A DNA stretch of 64,000 bases, taken from the NCBI GenBank assembly GCA_025667525.1, contig CM046882.1:212706592-212770591 (forward strand). The letters are read 5' to 3'. The DNA is from Glebionis coronaria (Eukaryota; Streptophyta; Magnoliopsida; Asterales; Asteraceae). The position numbers were made by a program, and so were the translations under genes. Below the pieces are notes generated by a model that searched no databases, was not told where the DNA came from, and worked only from the letters and a program-made list of their open reading frames with translations. Position 1 is the stretch's first letter. Each line of letters begins with the position of its first letter. Below are positions 1-10,633 of this stretch, piece by piece.

Positions 1-280
1 ATAATATACTTCACTGATGACCTAAGGTGAAGTTACCTTTATGAGTTCTATATAAGCATCAGGGAATTGGTGCAAGTGTTTCTCAAAGTACAAGATCAGA
101 CATTGCAGTTCAGTAACAACTACAACAGGTACAAGACGATACAAGTTAGCGGATGACTTGAACTAGTAAAGCTAGTTATTCTTGGTATTCATTGTTGTAA
201 CATAGCAGGTAAGAAGAAGCCTTTATGCTCACTTACTGCTATTTAACTTAGGCTACTTTTCTATCCAAATAGGGGGAGAT
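1..280 (+). mobile_element. Copia-A 3' internal non-coding end (truncated by window edge)
   Basis: No open frame of note is present. The stretch ends in a purine tract (AGGGGGAGAT, 271-280) directly followed by TGTTGGG, the usual copia arrangement of polypurine tract and 3' LTR start. I read it as the untranslated 3' tail of a copia element whose body lies upstream of the window. Confidence 0.65.
271..280 (+). promoter_or_regulatory. Polypurine tract of Copia-A
   Basis: Ten-base purine-rich run abutting the LTR start at 281. In LTR retrotransposons this RNase H-resistant tract primes plus-strand DNA synthesis. Confidence 0.7.
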
Positions 281-1056
281 TGTTGGGTCAATTCAGTGCC
301 TGATTTGTCCCTTGCACAGGATTTGGATGTAAAGTATCCTAAGTAGTGTTAGTCACTGAACTTACGTATGTTATAAGTTCAGTGTGTCATTCTTTAGAGT
401 TCTTTAGAGTCTACGAGATAGACTCGTCATTAGCTGAGGCGGATCTCAGTAAGTGTGCAAAGAATCAAGGATGATGGAGTTAGTAAGTGATGACATAATA
501 GCTTACTAACTCCTCAAGACTATTACTGATTACAAGACCTGAAGATATTAAGAAGACCTGAAGAAGTGTCTTATGTATTAGTGGGCACATGTCTTATTAG
601 CAATGAAGACAAAGGTTCAAGAGGAAGGCTTACTTTGTCAAAGGTGCAAAAGATGAAGACAACAAAGTACAAGGTGGTTACTTGTACTTTAGTAAAGCTT
701 CTCAAAGAAGCTTCACACTCCCACTATATATATGTGGTACTTGTAATAGAATGGTCAATGATTCCCACCCACAGAAACAAACATGTAATACTTTAGTGGT
801 TTAGGGTTTCATCCTCCCATGGTTGCATATGCTTAGCTAGCTATGAACATGGGAGTTTAGTTTGTCATTCATCGCCCGGGTGTTGTTCCGCAAACAACCG
901 GGCAAGTCATGTATATTTGTTGATTCGTTATTAATAATATATACATACGATGAAAAGTACAAGCTTGTGTTATTAGTTAGTCAATTGGTTAATTGTGCAA
1001 ATGTTCTTCATTGTTCTTCACAGATTCGATGTTTGCACAAGATTCGTGGATCAACA
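281..1056 (+). repeat. Copia-A 3' LTR
   Basis: The LTR begins TGTTGGGTC after the polypurine tract and is proposed to end GATCAACA at 1056, giving near-inverted ends TGTTG...CAACA. No primer binding site follows. Instead the next bases resume a gypsy pol reading frame, so this is a 3' LTR and the gypsy fragment is the insertion target. A TATATATAT stretch at 725-733 is a plausible promoter. The short ORFs here (566-796, 862-1077) show no family resemblance. The exact right boundary is inferred; the matching target duplication would be upstream of the window. Confidence 0.6.
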
Positions 1057-1858
1057 CTTTTCCAAAGAGTGCCTTGAAGCCTTCAACTCGCTTAAGGATA
1101 AGCTAACTAAGGCACCCGTCTTGGTTACCCCTAATTGGGAGCTTCCCTTTGAGTTGATGTGCGATGCTAGTGATTTTGCTATTGGAGCGGTTCTTGGACA
1201 AAGAGTGAACAAACACTTCCAACCGATCCATTACGCTAGCAAGACAATGACTGGGGCACAATTGCATTATACGACAACCGAAAAAGAGCTTTTAGCTGTT
1301 GTCTATGCTTTTGAAAAATTCCGCCCCTATCTTGTCCTTTCCACCACCATTGTGTACACCGATCATTCCGCGTTGAAGTACTTGTTGACAAAGCAAGATT
1401 CCAAACCAAGACTTCTTCGCTGGGTTTTGCTGCTCCAGGAATTTAAAATCGACATCCGCGATAAAAAAGGAGCAGAAAACCTAGCCGCGGACCATCTTAG
1501 CAGACTTGAGGATCCATACCAAGGGGATCATCCGACCAAAGAAATCAATGATTCTTTTCCCTTGGAGACCTTACTGTCTATAAACTCGAAGCCGAATGAA
1601 ACCCCGTGGTTTGCGGACTTTGCAAACTACTTGGCGGGTGGAATTCTCAAGGAAGGGTTGACGTCCCAGCAAAAGAAGAAGTTCTTTACCGACATCAAGA
1701 CTTACTTTTGGGACGACCCTTACCTATTCAAACAATGTGCTGATCTGATAATTCGCCGATGTGTTGATGGACCGGCAGCGTCGGACATCCTTGATGCTTG
1801 CCACAAAGGACCCACCGGTGGTCACTTTGGTCCCAACTACAACGTAAGACTTGTTTGA
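1057..1858 (+). pseudogene. Athila-like gypsy RT/RNase H to integrase-zinc fragment
   Basis: The frame encodes the end of a gypsy reverse transcriptase and its RNase H domain, including the [17 protein letters not shown] block with the catalytic Asp, the [21 protein letters not shown] block and the [11 protein letters not shown] block. It reaches the integrase zinc region ([11 protein letters not shown]), where homology stops at about 1845. It is collinear with about 43715-44505 of Athila-D in the same window, at clearly lower identity. The N-terminal polyprotein was displaced by the Copia-A LTR and the integrase core is absent. The fragment is non-functional. Confidence 0.85.
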
Positions 1859-3097
1859 CCCATTTAAAGTACACCATTGACCAATCCAACACCTAAGTCT
1901 AAAAATAGACTCACAAATGCAGGTTTGAAACCAAAAATTAACTTTCAATCATTTACCAAACTCTATCTATGGTCCCCGGGATTTGACCCAAAACCAAACA
2001 CAAATTCAGATTGTGTTGGTTCTCATCTCCCGGTACACGAACTTTCAAAATAGCATAACTTTTGACTCGTTTGGAGTCGTAAGCTCTACTTTATACCAAA
2101 ACGAAGCTAAGACAAATCTCTACAACTACATCCTATGCTTATGACCTGTTTACAAAGTTAATCCCACGAAAACATGCCTAAACAATCTGGTCTAAAATCA
2201 CTCTTCCAAAATCATAACAAATCATCATTCCAATCATACCTAATGATTCCTAGACGTATTCTAACATCAATTTATCAATCCAAAACATCCTAACTATCCT
2301 TAATCACTTATATGAACAATCACAACAAAAACCCATTTCATAAAACTAACATGCAGTTAAATTAACCCATTTAAAAACATCATAAACATGACCCTAAACA
2401 TAACCCACAACACATAAACATCAAAATCATCAAGCCACCACCAAACCCATTTGGCCGTGGGTTTGGTGTAGCCAAAACACCCAAGAAAACAGCCCCCCAA
2501 CTCGTTTTATTGATGATTTAACATTATAAACACATAAATTAAACTTGTGTACCATTTAATTAGATCAAAACCCATCTTTGAAAAATCATAAATTTTTGGA
2601 AAGATTTCTTGATTGCATGTGTGTTTTTGTTTAATTAAAACATTCAATTAGTTAATTAGAAGATTGGACTTTGATTACCTTTTCTAAAAACCAATAAAAT
2701 TTATGGGTGGTGGTGGTATGGTGGTGGAAGCCGTCGGCTAGGAAAGAGGGGAGGAAGGAGAGAACAAAATTTTTGGAAGTGTTTTGTGTGTGTGTTTTCA
2801 TTTCCTTCCTTTTGTAAGGTTTGAGGGACTTGTTTGGTCATTTTGGTTTTCTTTTGGCCTCATTCGTAAACGACACAATTTAGTAGCGGAAAATGACTTA
2901 CTAGTTGATTTTGAAAATTTACGGGGGTCAGGGTTTCACAAAATTACTTTCCAAAGGTTAAAACGCACACAAAACGAATATTAATATGGTTCCGACTCGA
3001 CTTAACACGTAATAAAAATAAAATCTCGAAAAACTCAAATATCGATCAATCGATAATAAAAGGTAAATTTTGGGCATCTGTCGGTATCGTAGTCGTC
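1859..3097. other. Non-coding, unclassified repeat-like sequence
   Basis: No supported gene. AT-rich text with a GGT-rich patch near 2703-2730 and scattered short frames without family resemblance. The reverse complement has the look of an LTR-type regulatory region, but I could not define TG...CA ends or a polypurine tract. Copia-B is inserted at its right edge, with TCGTC at 3093-3097 flanking the LTR. Confidence 0.4.
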
Positions 3098-3561
3098 TGT
3101 TAGGACCATTGGAATAGTTCATTGTAATAGTTAGACTAGGAGGTATGTAGTTCCTCCTGGTCATAGTAGTAGTAGGAGCAAGTTGTGCTTCTGGTCCTAG
3201 TTAAAGTCAAACTTTATTATTTATTTATTATTCTGTTAGGATATGCATGAGATATGTTAGGAAAGGATATGCATACAGTTTTACACGTTTTGTTTAATGA
3301 TGTATTAGGGTTTCCTTGTAGTATAAAAGGAACCTTAGGCAGAAGGGTTAGACACACCTTCATAAAATGTAATTCTAGTCATTATCAATATTAGAAATCC
3401 TTAGAAAGGATCAAGTCATTATAGTTATTCTGTTCTTCTTTACAGTATTTATATTCCGCACTTATATTGTGTATAGAGTCTCTCTATGAATAGACTTGTG
3501 ATTACAGAATTCGTTCATCGTTCGTGACAGGCTGCAAGATCCACATCTAGTGGACCCAACA
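3098..3561 (+). repeat. Copia-B 5' LTR
   Basis: Starts TGTTAGGACC and ends GGACCCAACA, so the termini are near-perfect inverted repeats (TGTTAGG/CCCAACA). The primer binding site follows after two bases. Length is 464 bp. A TATAAAA box lies at 3322-3328 with transcribed R/U5 sequence expected downstream. Confidence 0.85.
3322..3328 (+). promoter_or_regulatory. TATA box in Copia-B LTR
   Basis: TATAAAA about 240 bp from the LTR end, placed as expected for the element's Pol II promoter. Confidence 0.6.
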
Positions 3562-3563
3562 AG

Positions 3564-3575
3564 TGGTATTAGAGA
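3564..3575 (+). promoter_or_regulatory. Primer binding site, initiator tRNA-Met type
   Basis: TGGTATTAGAGA matches the copia consensus TGGTATCAGAGC with two visible changes. It begins two bases after the LTR end, as usual for minus-strand priming. Confidence 0.75.
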
Positions 3576-3636
3576 CTGGGAGAGTCTCTGTACAAGAAGA
3601 ATCAATTTTTCTTATTACTAACATTTTTGTTTAATC

Positions 3637-6348
3637 ATGTCTGCCTCAAGTTCTACTCAAACAGGAGAAGATAGCACTCCTAAAACTCTGCAACCTCAGC
3701 AGATCGTTGCTACGGTTTCCAACACAAATGGTAAATTTCCTCTTCTGAAAAAAGACGAGTATGATAGTTGGGCAATGAAGATGGAATGGTGGATCACCAA
3801 CACTGATCAAGACCTTTGGAAGGTTATTCTGAATGGGAACAGCAGGAAGCTGACTGGAAGAGACAAGAATGGTAATATTACTCTTCTTGACCCTAAAACT
3901 CATGAAGAAATCATAGCCATTCAGAAGGAGGTCAAAGCAAAAACTATTTTGCTTCAATCCCTTCCTGATGATCACATGGGTGACTTCTACCATTTGGATG
4001 ATGCTAGAGAGATCTGGAATGGAATAAAAGCAAGGTTTGGTGGGAATGAGGAGTCAAAGAAAATGCGAAGATCCATGCTGAGAGATGAATTCACAGAATT
4101 CAAAATCTCAGAAACTGAAGGTATTCATCAAGGGTATGACAGGTTCCAAAAGAGATTGAGCCAGTTGAATCAACTTCGGTCGAAACCTGACGATGGTGAT
4201 ATTAATGCAAGATTTCTTAGAGCCTTACCTTACTCATGGAATCAGGTGGTAATCTCTCTAAAAGCAAAAGGTGGGCTTGACTATCTCAACTTTGATGATT
4301 TATTTCATAAGCTCAAAACTTTTGAACCTCATGTAAGAGGATATTCAAGTGATCCTTTTCCCACTCCTACTAATTCTGCCTTTGTGAGTTCTATGGCATC
4401 TAGTCTCATGTCTTATGCTAGTAGCCCAAGCAATACTGTGTCTTCTCAACATACTTTTCAGCATACTTCTGCTCCTAAATCAACAGCCAAGTCTGGTAGC
4501 ATGGTAGAAGCTGTTCTTCATTCTTTTGTTACTGACGTTGATGCTCAACAGCAACTTGCTTTTGATGACTTCAAACAGGTTGATAAACTCGACCTGGATG
4601 AAATGGATCTCAAATGGCAGATGGCCATGCTCACTCTTAGGGTTCACAAGTTTGAGAAGAAAGCAGGTCGTAAATTTAATTACAACCCACGAGAGCCAGC
4701 AAGGTTTGACAGAAGCAAGGTTCGATGCTACAACTGCCAGTAGCAAGGTCACTTTGCAAGGGAATGCCCTAACAAGAATGACCAGGAGAAGAGCAGATAT
4801 TCAGCTTTTAAGGTTCAGGAGGTAAAGGATGACAAGAAGGCATTGGTATCTATTGACTCTATGGTCAACTGGAATGATCATCAGACTACCACATTGGAAT
4901 CAGCTGAGTCCTCGACTGACGTGTTTGCAATGATTGCTGGGAATCTATCTGATGCAGAGGAAGCATACGAGTTTGCTCTTATGGGCATCTCACCTCAGGT
5001 ACAACATTGTCCTCTTGGTTGTCATGATAAATATTCAGAATTGTTGTCCCAATATAATGACTTAAATGATCAGAATGATAAGTATTTTTTAGAGGTCCAA
5101 GCCTATAAGGCTTCTTTAAACACATTGGAACAACAAAAGAGGTGGCTTCAAGATACTCAACGAGAGTATGAGGATAAAATTAGGATACTGAGCATCGATT
5201 TAGAAAACACAACAAATATGCTTAAATATACAGAAAAGGTAAAAGATGACAGTATCAAAGAAAAACAAGAGATGAAAGAAAGATTAGATGCTACACTGTT
5301 GAGATTTGAAAAATGGAAAAAGGCACCTAAAAATCTTTTAAAATTAATCAATAGTAGCATGTCTGGTAGGACTAAAAGAGGGTTAGGATTTGATAAATAT
5401 ATTGATTCAGAAGATGTGTTTGATTTGTCTTTTTCGAGTGTCTTTGATACCGACAAAGAGGAAGAGGGGGAACCTAGTTACAATAGGTTTAAACCAATAG
5501 CAGAAATGCATGCTGTCCCTCCACCTCTTACTAGAACTTTCATGCCCACTTCTAGGCGTAATGACTTGGATGGATCATAGATGCATGAGTCCCCAAAAAG
5601 TTCTACTAATTCTAATGACTTTGTCTCGTGTACTTTCAGTGACAAAGCCAGTGACTCTGCATCAAGTGGTTCAAGTGAAGAGTCGAGACCTACAAGTTCC
5701 AAGTCGAATGATCATGCTGCTACTGGTGCTAGGAAGTGTGAAGAGAGAGTTACTTTTAATTCAACTGTGTCTAGTCCTGGTTTATTGAGTCCTAGGAAGA
5801 TTGATTCTCCTAGAATTGTGTGTAATAAAGTTAGCAGTATGAAACAATGTCATTCTAATAAAAGGTCGATTAAAACATGTTTTGTTTGTGGAAGTGCATT
5901 TCATTTGATTAAAGATTGTGATTTTTATGACAAACATTCTTTTGTTCATCAAGCATTTCCTGCTCCTGGTCCACCAAGAGTTGTTCCATATTCTTCTAGA
6001 AGACTCAATGCAAGTGCTCAATCGTTTTCTTCTTCTAGAAGGACCTCTCCATTAGCTTCTGATCATTGGAGAAACATTGGATTAACATCAAATAGAACAA
6101 CCAGTAACTATTTTCAGAATTTTAATCCAATTTATCCACATAATTTTGACCACATGTATTTTAGATTGGGAAATTTGGGAACTGCTGTTAAGCCCTCAGC
6201 AGGTTGTTCTTGGTCAAACAATAATACCAATTTGATGCATAGGCAACCAAAGAACAACGGTGGATCTCATCAATCTTCTTGGCTATATACTAAAGATCCA
6301 CAAGGCAGGCTCAAACCTGAAAAGGTTTGGGTCCCCTTAAGACACTAA
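3637..6348 (+). pseudogene. gag: Copia-B gag (capsid, coiled coil, two zinc knuckles), with two in-frame stops
   Basis: The ATG at 3637 opens a frame that continues to 6348 apart from TAG codons at 4741 and 5578. The first part is a UBN2-type retrotransposon gag domain (W-rich start, then the GIKARFGGNEE and LRDEFTEFK blocks). A CX2CX4HX4C zinc knuckle at 4726-4767 is broken by the first TAG, which lies between its second Cys and its His. A helical, coiled-coil-like stretch covers about 5020-5340. A second CX2CX4HX4C knuckle is intact at 5878-5919. The protein would form the virus-like particle and bind RNA. It ends out of frame with protease; see the entry at 6325-6379. Confidence 0.85.
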
Positions 6349-6379
6349 ATTTTGCATCCTTATTATCTTGTTGTTGTAG
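6325..6379 (+). other. Gag-protease junction: possible 55-nt intron or +1 frameshift
   Basis: Gag runs in one frame up to a TAA at 6346, while protease is in the next frame. An AAG|GT donor-like site (GT at 6325) and a pyrimidine-rich GTTGTAG|GT acceptor-like site (AG at 6378-6379) bracket 55 nt. Removal would join whole codons (Lys|Val) precisely into the protease frame. Fifty-five nt is short for a plant intron, so a decayed frame or programmed frameshift is equally possible. Confidence 0.35.
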
Positions 6380-9300
6380 GTTACTCCATACCAAGATCCT
6401 ACTCTAGGAATTGTTGATAGTGGATGCTCTAGGAGCATGACAGGAAATAAAAGTCTTCTATCTAACTTTGTACCATTTCAAGGCGGCAAGGTCTATTTTG
6501 GTGGAGGTGAAGGCATGATCACTGGCAAAGGAACAATTCAGACGCCCAATCTTAATTTTGAGCAGGTCTACTATGTGGAAGCACTTCAACACTTCAACTT
6601 GATTTCTATCTCTCAGATTTGTGACAAGAAGCAGTTTGCCCTCTTTACGGATACTGATGCACTTGTGCTATCCAAAGACTTTAAACTTCCGGATGACTCG
6701 CAGGTTCTACTCAGAATCCCTAGAAGACACAATCTCTATAGCATCAAGCTGAATGAAGTCAACCCTACTGGTTAACTAGCATGTTTGGTTGCTAATGCCT
6801 CAGAAGATGAAGCCACTCAATGGCACAGAAGGATGGGACATGTGAACTTCAAGACCATTCACAAACTAGCAAATATGAACCTGGTCTTTGGTTTACCTAC
6901 CAAGTCATTTAGGAATGATATTAATTGTCTTGCTTGCAGCAAAGGCAAACAACATAAAGCATCCTTCAAGGCCATTACTGCTCTCAGCCTTATAACTGAA
7001 CCATTGCAGCTACTACACATGGATTTATTTGGTCCTACCTCTATTAGGAGCATTGACCACAAACAATTCTGTTTGGTGGTAACTGATGGATATAGCAGGT
7101 TTACGTGGGTTTTCTTCATGGCTGCCAAGAGTGAGACCTACTCAATTCTTAAAGATTTTATTACCCTTATAGAGAACCAGTTGTCCAAAAAGGTTACAGG
7201 TATTCGTTGTGATAATGGAACCGAGTTCAAAAATAAAGACCTCATAGCACTTTGTAATTCTAAAGGCATCAAAAGAGATTATAGTGCAGCAAGAAATCCT
7301 CAACAGAATGGCGTGGCAGAAAGAAAGAACAGGACTCTAATAGAAGCATCAAGAACAATGCTTGCCGATTCCAAGCTTCCAACCATGTTCTGGACAGAAG
7401 TTGTTAATACTGCAAGTTATGTTTTGAATAGAGTTTCTATTACAAATCCTCACAAGAAGACTCCTTATGAGCTCCTAACAGCCAAAGTTCCAAATATTGC
7501 TCATTTGAAGCCATTTGGGTGTCCTGTCACCATTCTGAATACTAGTGACTATTTGGGGAAGTTTGATGGCAAGGCAGATGAAGGACACATTGTGGGATAT
7601 TCAGCTCACTCTCGGGCTTATCGTGTCTACAATCTCCAAGCCAAGCGAATAACTGAAACTATAAATCTCAGGTATTTTGAGGAGAAGTCAAACATCCAAG
7701 CCAAGGGTCCTGAATGGTATTTTGATCTTGATTATCTTAGTGATTCATTAGGATATTTTCGTTTCAAAACTAACCATGATGCAGGTCCACAAGTGTTGGC
7801 AACTCCTAGTACAAGTGCTCACTCTAGTCTTTCCGACTCAGATGACGAGGATGATATTTTTGTTGTTCCATCCTATTCCACCATAGTCTCTCCTACTCCT
7901 CCTAGTGATGCAACTCCATTGGATGTATTGGATTTACAAGTAGCTCTTGACACTTTACTCAAACAACAACAAGAGGCTACTACAGCAGCTGCTCAAGGTG
8001 GCTTTGAGTTTCCCTTGAATACGCCTACTGACAAAGCTGCTCCTAGTAATCTAACTACTACTCCTAGTGCTAGTTTAACACCTATTGGTAGTCCGGTTAG
8101 TGAATCTACTTCCCATACTAGATTCTCCAGTCCTTCTGATCTGGGGAACCACAAAAAGAAGTCTTCTACCAAGCTGGATGATATTCATAAACAAGCAATA
8201 GATGGCATTTTCAACGCTGCTTCATATGATGATGACTTTGTTGGGGATCTTAATAACTTGGCACCAGAAGTGGAGGTTGCTTCCAATCCAGTGTTGCAAT
8301 CACACAAAGATCACCCTACTACTCAAATCATTGGAGATCCTGGTTCTACTGTCAAGACACGCAGAATGCATAAGAAGGCCACGTCTGATCATCATGCTCT
8401 TGTGAGCTATATTGAAGATCAAAAGCGTAATAATCATATGGACTTTCAACATTGTTTGTTTGCTTGTTTTCTTTCACAGGTGGAACCTAGATCAGTCTCT
8501 CATGCTCTTGAGGATCAAAGTTGGGTGGAAGCTATGCAGGAGGAAATGCAGCAATTCTTGTTTCAGAATGTTTGGATCCTAGTTGACTTGCCGGATGGAA
8601 AGACAGCCATTGGTACCAAATGGATTCTCAAAAACAAGAAAGATGCATGGGGTATTGTGGTGCGAAATAAGGCGAGATTGGTTGCACAGGGTCATACACA
8701 ACTTGAAGGCATTGACTACACTAAAGTTTTTGCTCCTGTTGCTCGGATTGAGGCCATTCGTCTGTTTTTGGCTTTTGCTTCCTATATGGGTTTTACAGTT
8801 TTTCAGATGGATGTCAAGAGTGCATTTCTCTATGGCAAGATTGATGAGGAAGTTTATGTCACTCAACCTAAGGGCTTTGTAGATCCACTTCATCCCAAGA
8901 AAGTTTACAAGGTGGTCAAGGCTCTTTATGGACTTCATCAGGCTCCTAGAGCTTGGTATGAGCGTCTCTCAACCTTCTTGTTGAAACATGGCTATAGAAG
9001 AGGCACAATTGACAAAACACTATTTCTTAAGAGGAACACCAAGGACATTATCCTTGTTCAGGTGTATGTGGACGATATTATTTTTGGTTCTACTAAAAAG
9101 GAATGGTGTGATGAGTTTGAACAGCTGATGAAGGGTGAATTTCAGATGAGTGCTATGGGAGAGCTTACATTTTTCCTTGGTCTTCAAGTCAAGCAACAGT
9201 CGGATGGGATCTTCATAAGTCAAGATAAATATGTTCATGAGATCCTTCAGAAGTTTGACATGGATCCTCTTAGACCAGCAGCAACACCTTATGAAGTTGC

Positions 9301-10006
9301 TAAGGTCAAACTCAAGAATGAGCCAGATCCTCTGATAAATGTTCGCATGTACAAGTCTATGATTGGCTCACTCATGTATTTGACTGCATCACGTCCGGAT
9401 ATCATGTTTGTAGTAAGTGCTTGTTCTAGACATCAGGTGGCTCCAACGGTTTCTAACTTGAATGCAGTCAAGAATATTTTCAAGTACATCAAGGCTCAAC
9501 CCAAGCTTGGCTTGTGGTATCCTAAAGAATCACCTTTTGTTCTTGAAGCATATAGTGATAGTGACTATGTAGGTGCTAATAATGACAGAAAATCTACTAC
9601 TGGTGGTTGTCAATTTTTGGGTCGCAGACTTATTTCATGGCAATGCAAGAAATAGACGATCGTAGCTACTTCTTCAACAGAAGCTGAATACGTTGCTGCT
9701 GCTAGCTGTTGTGGCCAAGTTTTGTAGATCCAAAATAAGATGCTAGATTATGGGTTCAATTTTATGAACACCAAAATTTTCGTTGATAACCAAAGCACTA
9801 TCTGCATTGTGAAGAATCCTGTTTTTCATCAACGTACAAAGCATATTGAAATTCGGCACCATTTTATACGGGATGCCAATGAGAGGAAGTTGATATAGGT
9901 TCTTAAAGTTCATACGGACGATAATGTTGCTGATTTGTTGACAAAAGCCTTTGATGGTCCTCGGTTCAACCACTTGGTGGTTTACATTGGGATGGTCAAC
10001 CCTTGA
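6380..10006 (+). pseudogene. pol: Copia-B pol: protease, integrase, reverse transcriptase, RNase H
   Basis: Protease active site Asp-Ser-Gly is at 6416-6424. Integrase shows the HX4H...CX2C zinc motif (from 6821) and a D,D35E triad with codons at 7022, 7211 and 7319. RT has the FAPVARIEAIRL and FQMDVKSAFL blocks and the YVDD catalytic box at 9065-9076. RNase H includes the YSDSDYVG, SSTEAEYVAAA and VDNQSTI blocks. In-frame stops lie at 6773 (TAA), 9653, 9725 and 9896 (all TAG); the last three fall in RNase H. One frame holds throughout, so this copy died mainly by nonsense mutation. Confidence 0.92.
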
Positions 10007-10633
10007 GACCTAGGATTGAGGGGAGGCTAAGCCTAAGGGGAGGCTTAGTGTACATATTTATTTGCACAGACTAACATATTGGTAGATTTTAACAACATAT
10101 TGAATGGGTTTTGGTGGTGTGTGTTACTCCTGCTGGAGGGTTTTGCTCACTTCTGATGGTTGTCTTCATTCATGACTGGCTTCTAGTCCTTATTGGTTAG
10201 CTTCTAGTCGTTCTTGGTTGGCTTCTAGTGGATAAAAATCCTTCTTTGTCAAGTGATGGTTGACTTTTGGTCTTGGTTTGGGACACTGTTCACTTTGTTG
10301 ACTTCTGTTGACCATATTCTGCTTCTAGTCTTGACCATTGTGCGCTTTGACTTTTAGTCAACGCATGCAAATTATGGTATATATCCTCTTATTTAACTTT
10401 GGTAAATTGGAATTTGCAAATAATGTTAAAAGGGGCAAGTGGTTACTTTGCATTAACTGCCTAATTTGAAAGGGCAACCCCCATTATTAGGGGTCAATGA
10501 ACAGTTACTCACACCATTATTTATGGTCAATTAACCCCCCTTGACTCATTCATCTCACTCATAACACACACACATCCGCTCCTACTCTCTCAAACCCTAA
10601 CAAATCATCTTCCACTCCTTCTAATCAACATCC
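10007..10633 (+). other. Copia-B pol-to-3' ORF spacer with PPT-like tracts and 21-bp repeats
   Basis: No gene. Directly after pol there are two purine tracts, GAGGGGAGGCTAAG at 10018 and AAGGGGAGGCTTAG at 10035, which resemble internal polypurine tracts. At about 10172-10231 an imperfect 21-bp unit built around GGCTTCTAGT is repeated three times. The last 60 bases before the next ATG are C-rich leader-like sequence. Confidence 0.6.
10172..10231 (+). repeat. Three-copy 21-bp tandem repeat
   Basis: Units share (G/A)GCTTCTAGTCxTT(A/C)TTGGTT, the third being partial. It lies in the spacer between pol and the extra ORF. Confidence 0.7.
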
